The notes: generated from the letters alone by a model not told the origin. A stretch of 37,538 nucleotides of DNA from an uncultured Clostridia bacterium (GCA_944332185.1 CALVJJ010000010.1:1-37538), one strand, 5' to 3'; counted from the first letter of the stretch, positions 7,110-17,747 are shown. Made by a program: numbers and translations.

Positions 7110-8231
7110 ATGAGAAAATATTTTTGTAAAAGCTGTCAAACTTTTGAAGTCAAAGGTCTCAATTTTCATAAAATTTTAGTAACACTCCAACCATACCATG
7201 TCCTGCAATTAGATCGAAAAGCGTATGATCTTTGCTACATCACGGTTTTAAAAAAAGATGCAAAAAAAATTGTAAAAGTATTAAAAAGACAGAATTTTTC
7301 TATAAAAATGGTAGAAAGGTTTGGATTGGATCGCTTTCTTGGATTATGCAGAGCAAGAATAGGGATAGTCATAGGAATGATTTTTATCATACCATGCTTA
7401 TTTTTTCTATCGCAATTTACCTTTCGAATAGAGTGTGTTGGATTGGAAAGTATCACTGAAGAACAAATATTGGAAGTGTTACGTAACCACGGTATTGAAA
7501 CATACCACATCAATCATCAGGATACAAAAGAAATAGAAACTATTTTAACACAATCTTTCCCCAATATTAGCATGGTTAGTTGTGCAAAACATGGGACAAG
7601 TTATGTAATTAGTATCAAAGAAAAATTGCCCGATATTGAACAATCTTTTGATCCTATTGTAGCACCTTATACCATGATGTTGACTACTTTTCAAGTACAT
7701 CAGGGGTATTCGCCTTATCAGGTAGGTGATATTGTCAAAAAGGGAGATATTTTAGTTTATCCATATTATATCAATGAAAATAACGAACAAGTAGCAATCC
7801 AGCCTAATATGACGATTGAATCCATTGTCTATTATGTTGGGCAAGTAGAATTTCGAGAAAAAGAAATTCAATATGAAAGAACTGGCAGAACAAAATGTTT
7901 TTCTTCCTATTATTTTGGAAAGTTTTTGCTAATTCAAGACAATATTGAAAATCCATTTGAATTTTTTGAAAAAGAAAGTTATAATGAATATATAGCACAA
8001 AACTTGTTTTTGCCAATTCGAGTGGGAAAAACTATCTTTTACGAATTAGCAGAAAAAGAAATTGTACACAATTTTGAAGAAGAAAAAGATGGATTGATTC
8101 ATCAAGCTAAGAATCTTGCTTATGAGCAAGCCCCAAAAGATGCAAAGATTGAGTCAGAAGATGTCGTCATTCTTCAAAATGGAGATGTAACATACGTGCG
8201 AGTGAATTTACAGTCTATTTGGAAGGGATAA
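7110..8231 (+). CDS. yqfD: Sporulation membrane protein YqfD
   Basis: A 373-residue protein of the YqfD family. A cytoplasmic N-terminal part (about residues 1-82) precedes one membrane segment (about 83-105, GIVIGMIFIIPCLFFLSQF). An extracytoplasmic domain follows, with the family pattern of CVGLESITEEQI and later YQVGDIVKKGDILVYPY, a biotinyl/lipoyl-like turn. The ATG at 7110 has GGAG nine bases upstream. It is likely involved in forespore engulfment or the mother cell-forespore channel, inferred from the family. The end of the gene overlaps the ybeY ribosome binding site. The phoH and pgpH genes that follow yqfD in many Bacillota are missing. Confidence 0.85.
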   Translation: MRKYFCKSCQTFEVKGLNFHKILVTLQPYHVLQLDRKAYDLCYITVLKKDAKKIVKVLKRQNFSIKMVERFGLDRFLGLCRARIGIVIGMIFIIPCLFFLSQFTFRIECVGLESITEEQILEVLRNHGIETYHINHQDTKEIETILTQSFPNISMVSCAKHGTSYVISIKEKLPDIEQSFDPIVAPYTMMLTTFQVHQGYSPYQVGDIVKKGDILVYPYYINENNEQVAIQPNMTIESIVYYVGQVEFREKEIQYERTGRTKCFSSYYFGKFLLIQDNIENPFEFFEKESYNEYIAQNLFLPIRVGKTIFYELAEKEIVHNFEEEKDGLIHQAKNLAYEQAPKDAKIESEDVVILQNGDVTYVRVNLQSIWKG

Positions 8232-8233
8232 AT

Positions 8234-8755
8234 ATGGTGATTCATTATAGTGGGGAAAAGAAAATAAAACAGTATTGTCAAGATATTGAAAAAGTGTTCT
8301 CTGATGCATTAGTGGAGCAAGGATTCGATCCTTCTATTGTCGAAGTGGATCTGATGGTAGTTAGTCCTAGAATGATAAAAAAAATCAATAAAGAGTATAG
8401 AGCTATCAATAAAGTAACAGATATTTTATCTTTTCCCAATTTGTTAGATCCTAAGAAAACAGGTATGCAAGTATTACCAAGTCTAACAAAAGAAGAATAT
8501 AAAGATGATATCAATTACGAAACGGGTAATATTATGTTGGGATCTATGTATCTTAACTATCATCAAGCAAAAAAACAGTCAAAACTGTATGGAACTACCA
8601 TTCAAAGAGAAGTAGTATACCTATGTCTACATTCTTTACTACATCTAATAGGATATGATCACATGGTAGAAGCAGACAAAAAGGTTATGCGACAGATGGA
8701 AGAAAAAATATTAGAAAAGAATGGTATTCCAATGCAGTTTACACCTAAAAAATAA
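8234..8755 (+). CDS. ybeY: Endoribonuclease YbeY (16S rRNA maturation)
   Basis: A zinc-dependent single-strand RNase acting in 16S rRNA 3' maturation and ribosome quality control. The signature HSLLHLIGYDH places the three metal-ligand histidines at residues 133, 137 and 143. The upstream region has the usual VTDILSFP motif. The ATG at 8234 is six bases after GGAAGGG and two bases after the yqfD stop. In-frame TTG at 8219 is less likely. At 173 residues it is of normal length. Confidence 0.93.
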   Translation: MVIHYSGEKKIKQYCQDIEKVFSDALVEQGFDPSIVEVDLMVVSPRMIKKINKEYRAINKVTDILSFPNLLDPKKTGMQVLPSLTKEEYKDDINYETGNIMLGSMYLNYHQAKKQSKLYGTTIQREVVYLCLHSLLHLIGYDHMVEADKKVMRQMEEKILEKNGIPMQFTPKK

Positions 8756-8786
8756 GGGAAATATCAAAAGAGAAAAAGGAAGTGTT

Positions 8787-9674
8787 ATGAAAAGTGGATT
8801 CGTGGCAATCGTTGGCAAGCCAAATGTTGGGAAGAGTACATTACTCAATCGCTTGATTGGGGAAAAAGTAAGCATTGTATCCCCAAAACCTCAAACGACA
8901 AGGAATAAAATACTTGGCATTCTCAACGAACCAGACTATCAAATTATTTTTATTGATACACCGGGTATTCATAAAAGTCATAATAAACTTGATGAGTATA
9001 TGGAAAAAAGCATCAAAGTTGCACAAAAAGATGTTGATGTTTTATTGCTGATGATAGATGGAAGTAAAGGAATACGTCAAAATGACTTAGATTTTGTTAG
9101 ACAATATGAAAAATCCAGTCAAAAGGTTATTGTACTCGTGAACAAAATTGATACTACCACTTTTGAAAAACTATATCCAGATCTAGCAAAACTCAATTCG
9201 ATGTCATTCGTAGAAGATATTATTCCAATTAGTGCAAAAACAGGAAAAAATGTAGATGTTTTACTAAACAAAATAAAATCTTTGCTTACAGATACCACCA
9301 TCTATTTTGATGAAGATATGTATACAGACAAATCCTTACGTTTTATGGTGGCAGAGATGGTGCGAGAAAAAGCTCTTTATCTATTACAAGATGAAATACC
9401 TCATGGGCTGGCTATTGAAGTGGTCAAAATGCAGGATATAGATGGTGTGATGCATATTGATATTGATATTATTTGTGAAAGAAAAACGCATAAAATGATT
9501 ATAATTGGCAAGAATGGTAGTATGCTAAAAGAAATTGGCTCTAGGGCTAGAATAGATATAGAAAATTTACTAGGGCAAAAAGTGTATTTACAATTATTTG
9601 TAAAAGTGAAAGAAGATTGGAGAAGTAGTAATTATTACGTAACAGATTTTGGCTATGATCAAACAGATCTATAA
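8787..9674 (+). CDS. era: GTPase Era
   Basis: A 295-residue essential GTPase that binds 16S rRNA and acts in 30S subunit assembly. G1 is GKPNVGKS (residues 10-17), G3 is DTPG, and G4 is NKID (119-122). A C-terminal KH domain (IIIGKNGSMLKEIG) contacts the 3' end of 16S rRNA. The chosen ATG follows AAGGAAG and makes the G1 motif start at residue 10, as in other Era proteins. It sits next to ybeY, its usual partner in 16S maturation. Confidence 0.95.
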   Translation: MKSGFVAIVGKPNVGKSTLLNRLIGEKVSIVSPKPQTTRNKILGILNEPDYQIIFIDTPGIHKSHNKLDEYMEKSIKVAQKDVDVLLLMIDGSKGIRQNDLDFVRQYEKSSQKVIVLVNKIDTTTFEKLYPDLAKLNSMSFVEDIIPISAKTGKNVDVLLNKIKSLLTDTTIYFDEDMYTDKSLRFMVAEMVREKALYLLQDEIPHGLAIEVVKMQDIDGVMHIDIDIICERKTHKMIIIGKNGSMLKEIGSRARIDIENLLGQKVYLQLFVKVKEDWRSSNYYVTDFGYDQTDL

Positions 9675-9694
9675 AAGATTTGGAAGGGGGTATT

Positions 9695-9832
9695 ATGGAC
9701 AATCAAGTGATCGATTTGTGTTGGAAATTATTTGCTTCTACGGGGAAAGTGTCTTATTATATGTTATACCATCAATTACAATCTATAGATATGGCCAAAG
9801 AAGCAGAAAAGGAAGAAGAAAGGGATTTATAA
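9695..9832 (+). CDS. yqzL: YqzL family small protein
   Basis: A 45-residue protein, MDNQVIDLCWKLFASTGKVS and on, with a very strong GGAAGGGGG ribosome binding site. The sequence (xxxxxxWKLFxxTGxxxxYxxYxxL, then an acidic/basic tail) and its place between era and recO match YqzL-family proteins of Bacillota. Their function is unknown. The frame ends four bases before recO, so it is translationally coupled. Confidence 0.8.
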   Translation: MDNQVIDLCWKLFASTGKVSYYMLYHQLQSIDMAKEAEKEEERDL

Positions 9833-9835
9833 AAA

Positions 9836-10567
9836 GTGACAGAAGAATATAAAACCACAGCCATTGTCATGAGTGTGGTAGATTACAAAGAGAAAGATAA
9901 GTTAGTGAATTTGTTTTCTTTAGAATTAGGCATGATTACGGCTACACTAAAAGGCGTAAAATCTAGTAAAGCAAAATTAAAATTTGCTGGACAACCTTTT
10001 TGTTTTGGAGAGTTTGTACTTGCAAAAAACGGAGCGAAATTCACCATTACCAGTGTAACTATTATCGATCAATTCTATGATTTGACAACAAATTATGACC
10101 ATTTTATGCTTGCAAGTCAAATGATGAATATGATTCCTAGTGTACTAAAGGATCAAAGTATTGCAGATGAGTTATTTTTAGTCACCATTAAGACCATTAG
10201 AGATTTAACATACGAAAATATTGATGGCAGAATTTGTGTCATAAAATTTATGTTGGAAGCTTTTAAAATTGCTGGATACAGTATGAACTTTGAATATTGT
10301 ACTGATTGTGGGAATTCTTTTACTGATGACAAGTATTTGGATATTGATTTAGGTAATTTTGTATGTAGTAGATGTGTGACAATGCATGGAAAACTTTTAC
10401 CCCCAAAAGTTTTTGATACTTTAAAAGACATCAATGCTCATGATACAGAACAATTATTAAATATAGATACAAAACATCTCACAGAATGTTTGAATGTTTT
10501 AATTACCAATTTTTATTACCGATTCGGGAAAAAATTGATAGATCTTATTACATATTTGAATGCATAA
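9836..10567 (+). CDS. recO: DNA repair protein RecO
   Basis: A 243-residue recombination mediator that works with RecR and RecF to load RecA on SSB-coated single-stranded DNA. It has an N-terminal OB-fold (TTAIVMSVVDYKEKDKLVNLFS), a helical C-terminal domain and a zinc site made by C155-x2-C158 and C177-x2-C180. The start is GTG at 9836, four bases after the yqzL stop, with AAAGGG upstream. A strong terminator follows. Confidence 0.92.
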   Translation: MTEEYKTTAIVMSVVDYKEKDKLVNLFSLELGMITATLKGVKSSKAKLKFAGQPFCFGEFVLAKNGAKFTITSVTIIDQFYDLTTNYDHFMLASQMMNMIPSVLKDQSIADELFLVTIKTIRDLTYENIDGRICVIKFMLEAFKIAGYSMNFEYCTDCGNSFTDDKYLDIDLGNFVCSRCVTMHGKLLPPKVFDTLKDINAHDTEQLLNIDTKHLTECLNVLITNFYYRFGKKLIDLITYLNA

Positions 10568-10597
10568 ACAAAGATGATATGATCTTTGTTTTTTTAT
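10566..10597 (+). terminator. Terminator after recO
   Basis: AAACAAAGAT (10566-10575) pairs with ATCTTTGTTT (10582-10591) and is followed by T residues. It overlaps the recO stop codon and ends the yqfC-to-recO unit. Confidence 0.9.
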
Positions 10598-10616
10598 ACT
10601 TGTTTTACTTATTTTG

Positions 10617-10645
10617 TTGTCAATTTTGCACAAAATAGATATAAT
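10617..10645 (+). promoter_or_regulatory. Promoter of ppdK
   Basis: TTGTCA (10617-10622) and TATAAT (10640-10645) are spaced by 17 bases, about 55 bases before the ppdK start. Confidence 0.75.
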
Positions 10646-10700
10646 GATAGTATAAAGTTTGAATATAAAAAGACATTATAAAAATGGAAAGAAGGTAAGT

Positions 10701-13331
10701 ATGAAAAAATATGTTTATATGTTTTCTGAAGGGAAAGCAAGTATGCGCAATTTATTAGGGGGAAAAGGTGCGAATTTATGTGAAATGACACGAATTGGCT
10801 TGTCTGTCCCTTATGGATTTGTGGTAAGCACACAAGCTTGTAACGAATATTATGCACAAGGCAAAGTTATGCCAGAAGGGTTAGAACAACAAATCGTAAA
10901 AGCCATGAAAAAGGTAGAAGCAAAAACACATAAAAAATTAGGTGGATATCGTAATCCATTGTTGTTATCTATTCGAAGTGGGGCAAGAGTGAGTATGCCG
11001 GGCATGATGGATACGGTGTTGAATCTGGGAATGAATGATTCTGTGGCGCAAGGTATGGAAAAAGCTACAGGGAATAAAAGACTTGCTTATGATAGCTATA
11101 GACGTCTTATTCAAATGTATGCTGATGTGGTGAAAGGGTTAGATATTCATGATTTTGAAGATGAACTATCTAAACTAAAAGCTACAAAACAAGTAAAAGA
11201 TGATCTTGATCTTAACGGAGATGATTTTGAACAATTAGTGGGAACATATAAAAAACTATATAAAAAGTTGACGAAAGAAGAGTTTCCGCAAAATCCAATG
11301 GAACAAGTAATTCAAGCAATACAAGCAGTGTTTAGAAGTTGGAATAATGAAAGAGCTATCGTGTATCGTAGAATGAATGACATACCATCTGTGTGGGGTA
11401 CTGCTGTCAATGTACAGATGATGGTTTTTGGAAATTATAGTGAAAATAGTGGCACGGGTGTAGCTTTTACCCGAAATCCTGCTACAGGAGAGAAAAAAGT
11501 TTATGGAGAATATCTCATGAATGCACAAGGTGAAGATGTTGTGTCTGGTGTGAGAACTCCAAAACAAGTCTTGGAATTAAAAGAACAAAATCCAGAAATT
11601 TTTGCAAAATTCATGGAGTCTTGTGAAAAACTAGAAAATAGATATTTAGATATGCAAGAACTAGAATTTACGTTTGAAGATAATCATTTTTATGTTTTGC
11701 AAACAAGGAATGGAAAACGTACAGCCCAAGCAGCTTTTAAAATTGCGATGGATCTTGTAAAAGAAAAGAAAATTACTAAAAAACAAGCCGTTCTTATGAT
11801 TGATCCAAAAAGTTTGGATAGTTTATTGCACCCAACTTTTGATCCAAAAGAACTACAAGAAAAACAACCGATTGCAACAGGATTGCCAGCAAGTCCGGGA
11901 GCTGGTGTAGGTCACATTGCATTGAACTATGCAACAGCTAAAAAATGGAGTGATGAAGGCGAAAAAGTCATACTTGTTAAGAACGAAACAAGCACGGAAG
12001 ATGTAGAATCTATGCATATCGTAGAAGGTGTGTTGACAGCAACAGGAGGCATGACTTCTCATGCTGCAGTAGTTGCTAGAGGAATAGGAACACCATGTGT
12101 ATCTGGGTGTAATACCTTACTTGTTAATACACTAGATGGTACAGTATCTTTTGGCGACGTTGTATTGACAGAGGGTGATACCATTAGTATTGATGGAACT
12201 ACTGGTTGTGTGTATAAAGGAGCTATTGGTAAGAAAGATGCAGAGATTGCTGGAGATTTTGCAACTATTATGTCATGGGCAGAGCGTTATGCGAGAATTG
12301 GTGTACGTGCCAATGCTGATACTCCTAAAGATGTCAAAAGAAGTCTAGAACTGGGAGCAGAAGGGATTGGATTGTGTCGTACAGAACATATGTTTTTTGA
12401 AGAAAAACGTATTGAAGCTATACGAGCTATGATCTTGGCTACTACAAAGGAAGAAAGGGAAAAGGCAATCAACCAATTACTTCCAATGCAACAAAAAGAT
12501 TTCGTAGAGATGTTACGAGCATGTCAAGGAAAACCACTAACTATTAGATTTATTGATCCACCATTGCATGAATTTTTACCTAAAGATCAAAAAGATATTG
12601 AAAAGCTAGCAATAAGTTTAGGAAAAGATGTTAAAGATCTACAAAAATCTATTGCAGAACTAAAAGAATTCAATCCAATGATGGGATACAGAGGGTGTCG
12701 TCTAGCCGTTGTTATGCCAGAACTTTTGATTATGCAAACGACAGCTATTATCAAAGCCGGCATCAAAGTATTAAAAGAAGAAATTCCTGTCCAAATTGAA
12801 ATGATGTTGCCTCTCATTGGCGAAATTAGAGAAATGCGTTATTTAAAATCTATTATTAAAACTACAGCTGATCAACTCATTGAAGAAGCAAAATCTCCAT
12901 TGCAGTATGCTATTGGTACCATGATAGAAGTACCAAGGGCCTGTATGATTGCTGACCAACTTGCAGTAGAAGCAGATTTTTATAGTTTTGGGACGAACGA
13001 TTTGACTCAAATGACTTATGGTTATTCGAGAGATGATATTGGGAAATTCTTACCTAGCTATTTTGAAAATAGGATTTTAAGTTTTGATCCATTTGTAAGA
13101 GTTGATGAATTTGGTGTAGGAGAGTTGATGCGCCAAACCATTCAAAAAACCAACAAAGTGAAAAAACATTTTAAATATGGTGTTTGTGGGGAGCAGGGGG
13201 CAGATCCTAAGAGTGTAGAATTCTTTGATAAAATTGGTCTTACCTATGTTTCTTGTAGTCCATACCGAGTACCAATCGCAAAACTTGCAAGTGCCCAATC
13301 AGGCATAAAAAGAGGATATCAAAAAAGATAA
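10701..13331 (+). CDS. ppdK: Pyruvate, phosphate dikinase
   Basis: An 876-residue cytoplasmic enzyme interconverting ATP + pyruvate + phosphate with AMP + phosphoenolpyruvate + PPi. Anaerobes often use it in glycolysis instead of pyruvate kinase. The N-terminal nucleotide-binding domain begins with LLGGKGANLCEM. The phosphohistidine domain carries GGMTSHAAVVARG with H454. The C-terminal PEP/pyruvate barrel contains EGIGLCRTEHMF, SFGTNDLTQMTYG and the catalytic-Cys segment GVCGEQGADP. In that segment CGEHGGDP is the commoner reading, but the Cys is kept. The ATG at 10701 follows AAGAAGGT; an earlier in-frame ATG at 10659 is unlikely. It has its own promoter and terminator. Confidence 0.96.
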   Translation: MKKYVYMFSEGKASMRNLLGGKGANLCEMTRIGLSVPYGFVVSTQACNEYYAQGKVMPEGLEQQIVKAMKKVEAKTHKKLGGYRNPLLLSIRSGARVSMPGMMDTVLNLGMNDSVAQGMEKATGNKRLAYDSYRRLIQMYADVVKGLDIHDFEDELSKLKATKQVKDDLDLNGDDFEQLVGTYKKLYKKLTKEEFPQNPMEQVIQAIQAVFRSWNNERAIVYRRMNDIPSVWGTAVNVQMMVFGNYSENSGTGVAFTRNPATGEKKVYGEYLMNAQGEDVVSGVRTPKQVLELKEQNPEIFAKFMESCEKLENRYLDMQELEFTFEDNHFYVLQTRNGKRTAQAAFKIAMDLVKEKKITKKQAVLMIDPKSLDSLLHPTFDPKELQEKQPIATGLPASPGAGVGHIALNYATAKKWSDEGEKVILVKNETSTEDVESMHIVEGVLTATGGMTSHAAVVARGIGTPCVSGCNTLLVNTLDGTVSFGDVVLTEGDTISIDGTTGCVYKGAIGKKDAEIAGDFATIMSWAERYARIGVRANADTPKDVKRSLELGAEGIGLCRTEHMFFEEKRIEAIRAMILATTKEEREKAINQLLPMQQKDFVEMLRACQGKPLTIRFIDPPLHEFLPKDQKDIEKLAISLGKDVKDLQKSIAELKEFNPMMGYRGCRLAVVMPELLIMQTTAIIKAGIKVLKEEIPVQIEMMLPLIGEIREMRYLKSIIKTTADQLIEEAKSPLQYAIGTMIEVPRACMIADQLAVEADFYSFGTNDLTQMTYGYSRDDIGKFLPSYFENRILSFDPFVRVDEFGVGELMRQTIQKTNKVKKHFKYGVCGEQGADPKSVEFFDKIGLTYVSCSPYRVPIAKLASAQSGIKRGYQKR

Positions 13332-13358
13332 AAATAAAAAAATATGAGCACAATATAA

Positions 13359-13390
13359 AAGTAGGAATATAGCTAGTTCCTACTTTTTTT
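13359..13390 (+). terminator. Terminator after ppdK
   Basis: AAGTAGGAA (13359-13367) pairs with TTCCTACTT (13377-13385), followed by a T run. Confidence 0.88.
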
Positions 13391-13566
13391 AGTACTATGC
13401 AAAGAAAGCATTGGATGTCTATAAAACAAAAAATAGAAAAAGCGTACTATTGTGAAGCAAAAAGTGTGTAACAAACAAGAAATTTTTAAAAAAACTTTAA
13501 AAAATAAAGGAAAATTGCATTTTGCATTGTATTAAATTATTGAATGTTGTTTTTAAAGGAGTAAAC

Positions 13567-15330
13567 ATGGTAGGATTTTCACCAGAATGGAAAGAAGAAC
13601 TAAAACAAAACAATAATATTGTATCCGTTATTTCAAAATATGTTCCTTTAAAACAAAAAGGAAAAACTTGGTGGGGGTGTTGTCCTTTTCATATGGAAAA
13701 AACACCATCTTTTGCAGTCAATGAATATGAAGGGTTTTTTAAGTGTTTTGGCTGTGGTGTAGGTGGTGATGTAATTACCTTTATACAAAAAATTGAATCT
13801 TGTGACTTTTATGATGCTTGCAAACTATTGGCTAGAAATGCTGGTATGGAAATGCCAACCTACTTTGCAGATGAGAATGTAGAAAAAAAGAAAAAAGCCA
13901 TGGATCGTAGTTATCAAATTTTGAAAGATACAGCAAAATATTACTATACCAATTTGTCTTTGCCACAAGCAAAAGAAGCAAGACAATATATGGAAGAAAG
14001 AAAATTGGATCACAAAACAGCTGTTGCTTTTGGAATAGGATATTCTTTAGGGTGGACAGAAGTTGTAGAATACCTAAAATCAAAAGGCTATACCATAGAA
14101 GAAATGAAAACGGCTGGTATTGTGGAAGAAAAGAATGGTAAAGTGTATGATTGTTATGCAAAACGATTGATTTTCCCAATTATTACTTCTCATGGTGATG
14201 TAGTTGGCTTTAGTGGAAGAGTCATTCGTAAAGAAGACCAACCAAAATACAAAAACACAGCAGACACGATTGTATTTGACAAGTCTAGATGCGTCTATGG
14301 AATTAACCAAATAAAAAGATTAAAACGAGAACATAATTTGCATGAAATTATTATTGTTGAAGGACAAATGGACGTAATTTCTCTCTATAAAAGTGGGGTG
14401 CAAAATGCCGTTGCTTGTATGGGGACAGCTTTGACAGCATATCATGCAAAGGAAATGAAAAAATTTACTGATAAAGTTGTGGTATGTTTTGATGGTGATA
14501 ATGCTGGTAAAAAAGCCACTTTAAAAAGTTTGGATATTCTAATCAAAAATGGATTGAATGTCTATGTGGTAGCATTACCAGAAGGACTTGATCCAGATGA
14601 GTATGTTCAAAAATATAGTAAAGATAGTTTTGAACAATTAGTGTCACAGGCAAAATATTGGGTCCAGTATTTAATTGATTATTATGCTGATCAAGTAGAT
14701 ATGACAAGACCAGAAGAAAAACAGCAGTTTGTAGCCAATGCTCTGTCTGTAATTCAAACACTGTCAACCAGCAGTGAACAAAATATTTATTTGGAAATGG
14801 TAAGAGACAAAACCAATATAGCAATAGATGTTTTAAAACATGACTTACAATCAGATATTAGGCCTTTAGAACATCAACCAAAAATAGAAAAACAAGAAGA
14901 AGATATCAAACAGAATGCTTATGTCAAAGCCGTGAGATTTGTCTTGTCTAGTTTTGTACATAAAAAAGAATACGCAAAATTAGATCCTTCTATCAAAGAA
15001 AATTTGTGCAATCCTGATTATATCAAATTGTATGAATATATAGAAAAATGTCATTTGGAGAACAAGCCAGTACTGATTGGCAGTTTGTATTCTTTATTTG
15101 ATATCGAAAATAATGAAGATCTACAAGCTATCGTGAATTATGAATTTTCTCCAACATCAGATACAGAACAGTATTATCATGATTGTGTAAAGACCTTAAA
15201 ACAATATGGTCTAGAAAAAAGACAAATGGAACTGACGGAAGAAATTAGATCGATTAGTGATTTGACGGAACGAAGAAATAAGATGGCAGAATTGCAAAAA
15301 ATAGTAATGGAAAGAAATAAGATAAAATAA
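13567..15330 (+). CDS. dnaG: DNA primase DnaG
   Basis: The 587-residue primase makes RNA primers at the replication fork. The N-terminal CHC2 zinc ribbon has CPFH (C39, H42) and CFGC (C60, C63). The TOPRIM core has [14 protein letters not shown] and [10 protein letters not shown], which bind the catalytic metals. The C-terminal third is the helicase-interaction domain. The ATG at 13567 follows AAAGGAG at seven bases; the upstream in-frame ATG at 13522 has no ribosome binding site. It is followed by rpoD at 11 bases, the conserved macromolecular synthesis arrangement. Confidence 0.96.
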   Translation: MVGFSPEWKEELKQNNNIVSVISKYVPLKQKGKTWWGCCPFHMEKTPSFAVNEYEGFFKCFGCGVGGDVITFIQKIESCDFYDACKLLARNAGMEMPTYFADENVEKKKKAMDRSYQILKDTAKYYYTNLSLPQAKEARQYMEERKLDHKTAVAFGIGYSLGWTEVVEYLKSKGYTIEEMKTAGIVEEKNGKVYDCYAKRLIFPIITSHGDVVGFSGRVIRKEDQPKYKNTADTIVFDKSRCVYGINQIKRLKREHNLHEIIIVEGQMDVISLYKSGVQNAVACMGTALTAYHAKEMKKFTDKVVVCFDGDNAGKKATLKSLDILIKNGLNVYVVALPEGLDPDEYVQKYSKDSFEQLVSQAKYWVQYLIDYYADQVDMTRPEEKQQFVANALSVIQTLSTSSEQNIYLEMVRDKTNIAIDVLKHDLQSDIRPLEHQPKIEKQEEDIKQNAYVKAVRFVLSSFVHKKEYAKLDPSIKENLCNPDYIKLYEYIEKCHLENKPVLIGSLYSLFDIENNEDLQAIVNYEFSPTSDTEQYYHDCVKTLKQYGLEKRQMELTEEIRSISDLTERRNKMAELQKIVMERNKIK

Positions 15331-15341
15331 AGGAAAAGAAT

Positions 15342-16394
15342 ATGTTAGACAAATTAGATAAAAATATTGAAGAGTTGATTAGTTATGGTAAAAAAGAAGG
15401 TGTGATCACACAAGATGAAATTGCTCAAAAACTTGTAAAACACGAACTATCTCCTGAAGATATTGAAGTGATCAAAAAACGTTTGGAAGATGAGGGTGTC
15501 AAAGTAGAAGAAGAACCTGAAGAAAAAATCACCGATGAAGATCTTAGAGAGATCATGAGTTATGTCAAAGTAGATGATCCTGTCAAAATGTATCTAAAAG
15601 ATATTGGACAAGTAGAATTACTAACCAGTGAACAAGAAGTAGAACTTGCTAAACGAATTTTGAATGGCGATGAAAAAGCAAAAAGAGAACTTTGTGAACG
15701 TAACTTAAAATTAGTTGTATCCATTGCGAAAAAATATTTAAATCGTAATATGCAATTTTTGGATTTGATCCAAGAAGGGAATTTGGGACTTATTAAAGCA
15801 GTGGACAAGTTTGATTATACAAAAGGTTTTAGATTCTCTACATACGCAACATGGTGGATTCGACAAAGTATCACACGTGCCATTGCAGATCAAGCAAGAA
15901 CGATTCGTGTCCCAGTACATATGGTAGAAACCATCAACAAATTATCTCGTGTTAGCAAACAGTTGATGCAAGAATTGGGAAGAGATCCTAATAATGCCGA
16001 AATTGCAGAACGTATGGGTATTAGTGAAGCAAAAGTCAACGAAATTATTCGTATTTCCCAAGATCCATTAAGCATGGAAAGTCCTGTGGGTGAAGAAGAT
16101 GAAAGCAAAATTGGAGATTTTCTAGAAGATGAAACCATACAATCTCCAACCGAACATGCAACACAAGATCTATTAAGAACACAATTATTGCAAGTAATCG
16201 AAACTTTGACACCAAGAGAACAAAAAGTAATTAGACTTCGTTATGGACTTGATGACAATCATACAAGAACACTGGAAGAAGTAGGAAAAGAATTTAATGT
16301 TACCCGTGAACGTATTCGTCAAATCGAAGCCAAAGCATTGAGAAAATTAAGACAACCAAATCGTAGTAAAAAATTAAAGGATTTTTATGAATAA
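15342..16394 (+). CDS. rpoD: Primary sigma factor RpoD/SigA
   Basis: The 350-residue housekeeping sigma factor directs RNA polymerase to TTGACA/TATAAT promoters, of which several are visible in this window. A short acidic region 1.1 (residues 1 to about 75) is followed by region 1.2 ([19 protein letters not shown]), region 2 ([12 protein letters not shown] to [17 protein letters not shown]), region 3, and region 4 with the helix-turn-helix [20 protein letters not shown]. The C-terminus SKKLKDFYE is typical. AAAGGAAA precedes the ATG. The stop overlaps the trmK start by eight bases. Confidence 0.97.
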   Translation: MLDKLDKNIEELISYGKKEGVITQDEIAQKLVKHELSPEDIEVIKKRLEDEGVKVEEEPEEKITDEDLREIMSYVKVDDPVKMYLKDIGQVELLTSEQEVELAKRILNGDEKAKRELCERNLKLVVSIAKKYLNRNMQFLDLIQEGNLGLIKAVDKFDYTKGFRFSTYATWWIRQSITRAIADQARTIRVPVHMVETINKLSRVSKQLMQELGRDPNNAEIAERMGISEAKVNEIIRISQDPLSMESPVGEEDESKIGDFLEDETIQSPTEHATQDLLRTQLLQVIETLTPREQKVIRLRYGLDDNHTRTLEEVGKEFNVTRERIRQIEAKALRKLRQPNRSKKLKDFYE

Positions 16395-17055
16395 ACTAAA
16401 ACTTTCCAAAAGATTACAAAATATCTGCAACTTGGTCGAAAACTGTCATACTGTTGCAGATATTGGGTGTGATCATGGTAAAGTGGTAGCCAACTTGTTT
16501 TTAGAAAACAAAATCCAATATGCCATAGCTTCAGATATTAGTCAACCAAGTGTAGAAAAAACAAGGCAACTTCTAACAGAATTAGGATATATAGATCAAT
16601 GTTCTATTCTTGTAGGAGATGGATTGGCTAATATCGATCCACAAACAGCTATTGATTGCTGTATCATTGCCGGTATGGGAGGGAGAGAAATCTGGCATAT
16701 TCTTACACAATCTGTACATTCTATTACATCATGGGTTTTACAGCCTATGAAAGATGAAAGTTTTTTAAGAAAACAATTAGTAAGTCATGGATACAAAATC
16801 ACAAAAGATATTTTCTTTTATGATAAAGGGAAATATTATACTTTGCTAAAAGTGGAACAAGGAAAACAAAGATTAAATGCATTACAAGTTGCTTTTGGTG
16901 TTACCTTTGAAGAAAATCAAGATTTTTTGCGATATGCGAATCAGGAATTGCAAAATATTAAAGAGTATTTAGAGAGTGCAACAACTGGCAAAAGCAAAAA
17001 AGACTTAAAGAAAAGATACCAATTATTACAAAAAGCCATAAGGAGATCAGTATGA
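16387..17055 (+). CDS. trmK: tRNA (adenine22-N1)-methyltransferase TrmK
   Basis: The 222-residue SAM-dependent enzyme makes m1A22 in tRNA. The SAM motif is [17 protein letters not shown] near residues 18-34. The conserved [10 protein letters not shown] follows at about 96-105, and a C-terminal coiled-coil tail is present, as in TrmK. It overlaps rpoD by eight bases and the next gene by four (ATGA), so it is translationally coupled. In many Bacillota a Nif3-family gene follows trmK; it is absent here. Confidence 0.92.
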   Translation: MNKLKLSKRLQNICNLVENCHTVADIGCDHGKVVANLFLENKIQYAIASDISQPSVEKTRQLLTELGYIDQCSILVGDGLANIDPQTAIDCCIIAGMGGREIWHILTQSVHSITSWVLQPMKDESFLRKQLVSHGYKITKDIFFYDKGKYYTLLKVEQGKQRLNALQVAFGVTFEENQDFLRYANQELQNIKEYLESATTGKSKKDLKKRYQLLQKAIRRSV

Positions 17056-17747
17056 AAAATATATTAAGATTGCAAGAATTAGATGGGCAACTGATTAAGT
17101 TAGAAAGGGAATGTAATTCCAGTAACGAAAAACAGATCATGAGTAAAATGAGTCAATATGTGAAAGAAGCTCAAAATAAAAGCATTGAATTAGAACAAAA
17201 TGCAAAAAAGATTATTGCTGACTACAATGCTATCAAGCAAGATAGTGAAAAGCAATATCAAGATATTAGACAATTAGTGAGTAAAGATGAAAAAACAATG
17301 ACATTAGAAGAAATGCAAAAAGTTATGTCTAGTATTACACAAAAAACAAATGATTTGTACAATCTAGAAAAAAGACTAGGTCAAATTAGTCAAAAGATGA
17401 AAGATATTCTAAAAGAATTTGAAATTACAAAAAACAATGTTGTCAAAGCAAGAATGAAACATAAAGAAAGCAAACAAAAATATGAAGAAAAAATTGCTAA
17501 AATACAACCTCAAATTGATCAAATCCAAAAAGAGAAAGAAGAATTAAAAACCAAAGCAAATAAAGAATTGTTACAAAAATATATAGATAAACGTAATGAT
17601 AATATGTATCCAGTTTTTGTACCACTATTAGATGGAAAACAATGTGGTGCTTGTCGAATTTCTTTACCAAGCAAACAAATGGATAAATTAAAAGAAAAAA
17701 AATTTACCATTTGTGAACAATGTGGAAGAATCATTTATATGGACTAA
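17052..17747 (+). CDS. Coiled-coil protein with C-terminal C4 zinc ribbon
   Basis: A 231-residue protein. About 170 residues of Lys/Glu/Gln-rich helix form a coiled coil. The C-terminal C4 zinc ribbon uses C198-x2-C201 (CGAC) and C221-x2-C224 (CEQC), with the family's CGACRISLPSKQ motif. Relatives include the FlgZ/CdsZ zinc-ribbon proteins, thought to bind nucleic acid or assist secretion systems. The function in Bacillota is not established. It is the last gene of the dnaG-rpoD-trmK unit and overlaps trmK by four bases. Confidence 0.85.
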   Translation: MKNILRLQELDGQLIKLERECNSSNEKQIMSKMSQYVKEAQNKSIELEQNAKKIIADYNAIKQDSEKQYQDIRQLVSKDEKTMTLEEMQKVMSSITQKTNDLYNLEKRLGQISQKMKDILKEFEITKNNVVKARMKHKESKQKYEEKIAKIQPQIDQIQKEKEELKTKANKELLQKYIDKRNDNMYPVFVPLLDGKQCGACRISLPSKQMDKLKEKKFTICEQCGRIIYMD

